NCBI GenBank assembly: GCA_002368805.1
Contig: DFFH01000100.1
Location: 1-9,380, forward strand
Source: Mageeibacillus sp. UBA3781
GTDB taxonomy: Bacteria > Bacillota > Clostridia > Saccharofermentanales > Saccharofermentanaceae
DNA length: 9,380 nt
Direction: 5' to 3'
Part shown: in pieces, positions 7,829-9,380 of the stretch
How positions within the stretch are numbered: position 1 is the stretch's first letter
Layout: the number at the start of each line of letters is the position of its first letter
Program-made: the position numbers and the translations under genes
The notes under the pieces: model-generated
The model's input: the letters and a program-made list of their open reading frames with translations, nothing else
Database searches by the model: none
Told to the model about the DNA's origin: nothing

Positions 7829-7857
7829 TGGTTAGCGTTCGCTAACTTCCCTGTAAA
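7829..7857 (-). promoter_or_regulatory. Probable promoter of the transporter operon
   Basis: On the minus strand, TTTACA (7857-7852) is a 5-of-6 match to a -35. A 17-nt spacer leads to TAACCA (7834-7829), a weak -10, so the exact -10 is uncertain. The operator dyad fills the spacer, as in the tetR1 promoter. The -35 overlaps the T-tract of the tetR2 terminator. Confidence 0.5.
7830..7847. promoter_or_regulatory. GTTAGC dyad operator in front of the transporter operon
   Basis: GGTTAGCGTTCGCTAACT contains perfect 7-bp arms GTTAGCG (7831-7837) and CGCTAAC (7840-7846) around a 2-nt centre. It is the cleanest of a set of related dyads at 1042-1059, 8560-8584 and 8652-8669. It lies about 70 nt upstream of the first transporter start and just after the regulator gene, an expected binding site for TetR2. 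Confidence 0.78.
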
Positions 7858-7881
7858 AAGAAAAGCGACCATGTCGCTTTT
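7855..7881 (-). terminator. Rho-independent terminator of tetR2
   Basis: A 9-bp stem (AAAAGCGAC at 7861-7869 with GTCGCTTTT at 7873-7881) has a 3-nt loop, 7 nt after the tetR2 stop codon. On the minus strand the T-tract reads TTTTCTTTTT (7864-7855). The GC core is only 5 bp, so termination may be partial and allow some read-through into the transporter genes. Confidence 0.78.
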
Positions 7882-7888
7882 TTCGATT

Positions 7889-8503
7889 TCAGAACCCGAG
7901 CACCGCCCGCCATCCGGGGATGAAGAATTTCTCGAGAGTCTTCGCATAGTGCATCGCCTGCTCTTTCGTGAAATCATGTTCTACCGCTGCTACCACAGCA
8001 TCGATATTCATGGTCACCAAAAGATGCAATTCTTCATCTGAAACCTCGTTGACAGAGAATCCGTTTTTTTTCGCATTCGCAATGTACTCATGTGTATTCT
8101 TTTCTTCCATGAGAGCAATATCATGAACGAAATTGGCATACCTTGTTCCCTGGGAAGAGCAGATGATCAGTTTAAATGCATCCAGGTGCGAATAGATATA
8201 ATCCAGCATGATCGAAGTGGAAGATGTATCTTCCCACGCGCGTTTTGTTTCCGGAAGATTCAGTGTCTCATTTTCTTTCTTTGCCAGATCATCATAGAGA
8301 GTCATCATGCCGTCAATAGCGGGATCCACCAGTGCCGAAAACATCTCTTCTTTACTCTCAAAATGCTTGTAAAGACCAGATGCACTCATACCAGAAGCAT
8401 ATGCGATCCTGCGCATAGAAGCATCCGTAAAACCGTACTTACGGAATTCTTCATATGCGGCTTTCATGATCAGTGCGTGATGTGCTTTCTTATCGCGAAC
8501 CAT
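7889..8503 (-). CDS. TetR/AcrR-family transcriptional regulator (TetR2)
   Basis: This is a 204-residue regulator. The DNA-binding domain has KAAYEEFRKYGF, then a helix-turn-helix at about 30-48 (MRRIAYASGMSASGLYKHF), then ESKEEMFSALVDPAI. The helical C-terminal ligand domain is not one I can tie to a known inducer. The reading frame extends up to a GTG at 8545, but that codon has no ribosome binding site, lies at the exact centre of a palindrome, and is close to the predicted transcription start. The ATG at 8503 has AAAGGA at 8515-8510 with a 6-nt spacer and is preferred. The gene sits immediately upstream of the transporter operon, separated by a terminator and an operator dyad, which makes it the likely local repressor of the exporters. 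The dyads in its own leader suggest autoregulation. Confidence 0.93.
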   Translation of the reverse strand: MVRDKKAHHALIMKAAYEEFRKYGFTDASMRRIAYASGMSASGLYKHFESKEEMFSALVDPAIDGMMTLYDDLAKKENETLNLPETKRAWEDTSSTSIMLDYIYSHLDAFKLIICSSQGTRYANFVHDIALMEEKNTHEYIANAKKNGFSVNEVSDEELHLLVTMNIDAVVAAVEHDFTKEQAMHYAKTLEKFFIPGWRAVLGF

Positions 8504-8534
8504 TCTTCTTCCTTTCCAGGAGGTCAAAACAAAT

Positions 8535-8555
8535 TTAGCGAACACTGTTTGCTAA
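8535..8555. promoter_or_regulatory. 21-bp dyad in the tetR2 leader
   Basis: TTAGCGAACA, a central C at 8545, then TGTTTGCTAA: 9 of 10 base pairs match. The outer half-sites TTAGC and GCTAA are those of the GTTAGC family, but the spacing is longer (11 nt between them instead of 4). It lies just downstream of the predicted tetR2 transcription start, where bound protein would block elongation or initiation. Confidence 0.62.
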
Positions 8556-8559
8556 CCGT

Positions 8560-8584
8560 AGTTAGAGTACACCGTTCGCTAACT
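8560..8584. promoter_or_regulatory. Extended GTTAG/CTAAC dyad over the tetR2 promoter
   Basis: AGTTAG (8560-8565) and CTAACT (8579-8584) are perfect inverted half-sites 13 nt apart, with 9 of 12 pairs matching over the whole 25 bp. The right half, CGTTCGCTAACT, is identical to that of the dyad at 7830-7847. The site spans the -10 and spacer and ends 2 nt before the -35. Confidence 0.58.
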
Positions 8585-8592
8585 CTTGTCAA
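8564..8592 (-). promoter_or_regulatory. tetR2 proximal promoter
   Basis: On the minus strand a perfect -35 TTGACA (8592-8587) is followed by a 17-nt spacer and TACTCT (8569-8564), a modest -10. The predicted start near 8557 gives about a 53-nt leader before the ATG at 8503. The layout matches the tetR1 promoter base for base around the -35 and the GAGTTAGC that follows it. Confidence 0.62.
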
Positions 8593-8619
8593 CAAGTTTT
8601 TTCTTCTTTCAGGAAATCA

Positions 8620-8648
8620 TTGACGGATTTAGATGAACCCGATAAGAT
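8620..8648 (+). promoter_or_regulatory. Candidate plus-strand promoter, opposite to all genes
   Basis: TTGACG (8620-8625), a 17-nt spacer and TAAGAT (8643-8648) match 5 of 6 and 4 of 6 consensus bases. The predicted start, near 8655, lies inside the GTTAGC dyad at 8652-8669, and a hairpin with a plus-strand T-tract follows at 8684-8748. No reading frame of useful length starts there. Confidence 0.4.
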
Positions 8649-8677
8649 TGTAGTTAGCATACACTAACTCATGTCTT
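8647..8677 (-). promoter_or_regulatory. Possible distal tetR2 promoter
   Basis: TACAAT (8652-8647) is a 5-of-6 -10 hexamer. AAGACA (8677-8672) is a 4-of-6 -35, but the spacing is 19 nt. Its appeal is that the dyad at 8652-8669 sits 2 nt after the -35, as in the other promoters of the set. It would give a leader of roughly 140 nt. Confidence 0.35.
8652..8669. promoter_or_regulatory. GTTAGC-type dyad upstream of tetR2
   Basis: AGTTAGCATACACTAACT has perfect 6-bp arms (AGTTAG and CTAACT) and the same 18-bp frame as the dyads at 7830-7847 and 1042-1059. It could act on a minus-strand promoter for tetR2 or on the opposing plus-strand candidate promoter whose start falls within it. Confidence 0.65.
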
Positions 8678-8748
8678 AAATCAAATTTCCTCCCATACGT
8701 GTCTTTCTGGAATGGACACAGGGAGGGAATTAAATTTTTAGTTTTTTC
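8655..8748 (+). ncRNA. Candidate short regulatory RNA (speculative)
   Basis: The unit is defined only by a candidate promoter (8620-8648), a predicted start near 8655, and a hairpin plus T-tract ending near 8748, giving about 90 nt. It has no coding potential (the only ATG, at 8671, is followed one codon later by TAA). A dyad at its start would place it under TetR control. No known RNA family is recognised, and the region may instead be only the tail-to-tail end of a bidirectional terminator. Confidence 0.25.
8684..8748 (+). terminator. Long hairpin with a T-tract on the plus strand
   Basis: Stem segments are AATTTCCTCCC (8684-8694) with GGGAGGGAATT (8721-8731), containing one T-G wobble, and GTGTC (8699-8703) with GACAC (8715-8719), joined by an asymmetric internal loop. 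On the plus strand T-rich sequence follows (TTTTTAGTTTTTT at 8735-8747). On the minus strand only AAATTTGATTT follows, so it works better for plus-strand transcription, where no gene is visible. It could also be a weak back-up terminator for eno. Confidence 0.5.
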
Positions 8749-8762
8749 CGATTTTCCCTTTC

Positions 8763-8808
8763 AATAAAGCAAACTGCCCTGTCAGTGATTTCATCACAGG
8801 CAGGGCAG
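8763..8808 (-). terminator. Rho-independent terminator of eno
   Basis: Arms at 8774-8788 and 8794-8808 form a roughly 15-bp stem with one mismatch and one wobble, anchored by CTGCCCTG/CAGGGCAG, with a 5-nt loop. On the minus strand it is followed by TTTGCTTTATT (8773-8763). It begins 29 nt after the enolase stop codon. Confidence 0.85.
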
Positions 8809-8837
8809 CCATGGCGTAAAACAATTTCCAGGAGGAT

Positions 8838-9380
8838 TTACTTCTTTACATGGAATGCATCCATCTTCGGATAAACAGCAGATTCTCCAAGCATTTCCTC
8901 GATACGCAAGAGCTGATTATATTTAGCTACACGCTCGGAACGGCTCGGAGCACCTGTCTTGATCTGGCATGTATTCAGTGCAACAGCAAGATCAGCAATG
9001 GTTGTATCTGCAGTCTCACCGGAACGGTGGGAGGAAATCGCAGTGTATCCTGCATTATGTGCCATCTTGATTGCTTCAAGAGTTTCGGAAACAGAGCCGA
9101 TCTGATTGAGCTTGATCAGGATGGAGTTTCCTGCGCCAAGAGAGATACCTTTGCTGAGGCGCTCTGTATTAGTAACAAACAGATCATCGCCAACGAGCTG
9201 AACTTTATGACCGATCTTCTCTGTCATCTTCTTCCAGCCATCCCAATCCTCTTCATCCAGTCCATCCTCGATAGAGATGATCGGATACTTATCAACGAGA
9301 TTCTCCCAGTGAGCGATCAGTTCATCAGAGGTGAACTCTTTTCCGGACTTCGGCTGCTTATAGAAGCCCTTGCCCTTTTC
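8838..9380 (-). CDS. eno: Enolase (phosphopyruvate hydratase), C-terminal 180 residues
   Basis: Enolase converts 2-phosphoglycerate to phosphoenolpyruvate in glycolysis in the cytoplasm. The reading frame is open to the window edge, so the N-terminal 240-250 residues lie outside. The visible part holds the hallmark C-terminal barrel motifs, numbered within the fragment: metal-ligand segment SIEDGLDEEDW (36-46), metal aspartate in GDDLFVTN (64-71), catalytic lysine in LIKLNQIG (K90), substrate loop SHRSGET (117-123), and substrate-binding lysine in KTGAPSRSER (K141). The protein ends DAFHVKK before TAA at 8840-8838. The fragment looks intact and under normal constraint. It marks the housekeeping side of the window, and its terminator isolates it from the regulator and transporter genes that follow. 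Confidence 0.98.
   Translation of the reverse strand, partial: EKGKGFYKQPKSGKEFTSDELIAHWENLVDKYPIISIEDGLDEEDWDGWKKMTEKIGHKVQLVGDDLFVTNTERLSKGISLGAGNSILIKLNQIGSVSETLEAIKMAHNAGYTAISSHRSGETADTTIADLAVALNTCQIKTGAPSRSERVAKYNQLLRIEEMLGESAVYPKMDAFHVKK

Noticed and set aside
8504..8545. Extended GTG start for TetR2 (adds 14 residues)
   Set aside because: It has no ribosome binding site, lies at the centre of a palindrome and is almost at the predicted transcription start. The ATG at 8503 has a proper site.
8090..8623. 177-codon plus-strand open frame across tetR2
   Set aside because: It is antisense to a clear TetR helix-turn-helix gene and runs into that gene's operators and promoter.
8535..8669. 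CRISPR-like or direct-repeat array
   Set aside because: The recurring GTTAGC/GCTAAC elements are short, inverted and irregularly spaced over promoters, so they fit operators and not an array.

Overview
The window reads as low-to-mid-GC Bacillota DNA, most likely class Clostridia and possibly Lachnospiraceae. The evidence is purine-rich AGGAGG-type ribosome binding sites, TTGACA-type promoters, hairpin-plus-T-tract terminators, and protein families (paired clostridial half-ABC exporters, MacB/FtsX-type transporters) common in that group. The genus cannot be fixed from this stretch. Every supported gene lies on the minus strand, so transcription runs from high to low coordinates.

Layout in transcription order. 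The 3' end of enolase (eno; 9380 down to 8838) is followed by its terminator. A gene-free control region (8504-8837) holds several GTTAGC/GCTAAC dyads, minus-strand promoters for a TetR-family regulator (called TetR2 here), and a possible plus-strand promoter-to-terminator unit that could make a short RNA. TetR2 (8503-7889) ends in a compact terminator whose T-tract overlaps the next promoter. That promoter carries a clean copy of the same dyad and drives a transporter operon: two half-size ABC exporters (7758-6001 and 5999-4260) that look like a heterodimer, then a MacB/LolD-type ATPase (4159-3461) and its FtsX-type permease (3441-1177). The permease reading frame is broken by a single in-frame TAG codon at 1975-1977. 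A strong terminator (1082-1126) closes the operon. Beyond it a second TetR-family regulator (TetR1, 994-365) has its own promoter and is followed 2 nt later by a small multi-spanning membrane protein that runs off the window.

How the parts fit (inference). The same roughly 18-bp dyad, consensus close to rGTTAGC-nnnn-GCTAACT, lies between the -35 and -10 of the transporter-operon promoter, at two places upstream of tetR2 (one of them a half-conserved copy), and in the promoter of tetR1. The simplest model is that TetR2 represses itself, the transporter operon and the second regulator. TetR1 would in addition control its own unit through a separate near-perfect 26-bp palindrome between its promoter and start codon. 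This would be a two-tier TetR cascade over an export cluster. The inducing compound and the transported substrates cannot be told from sequence.
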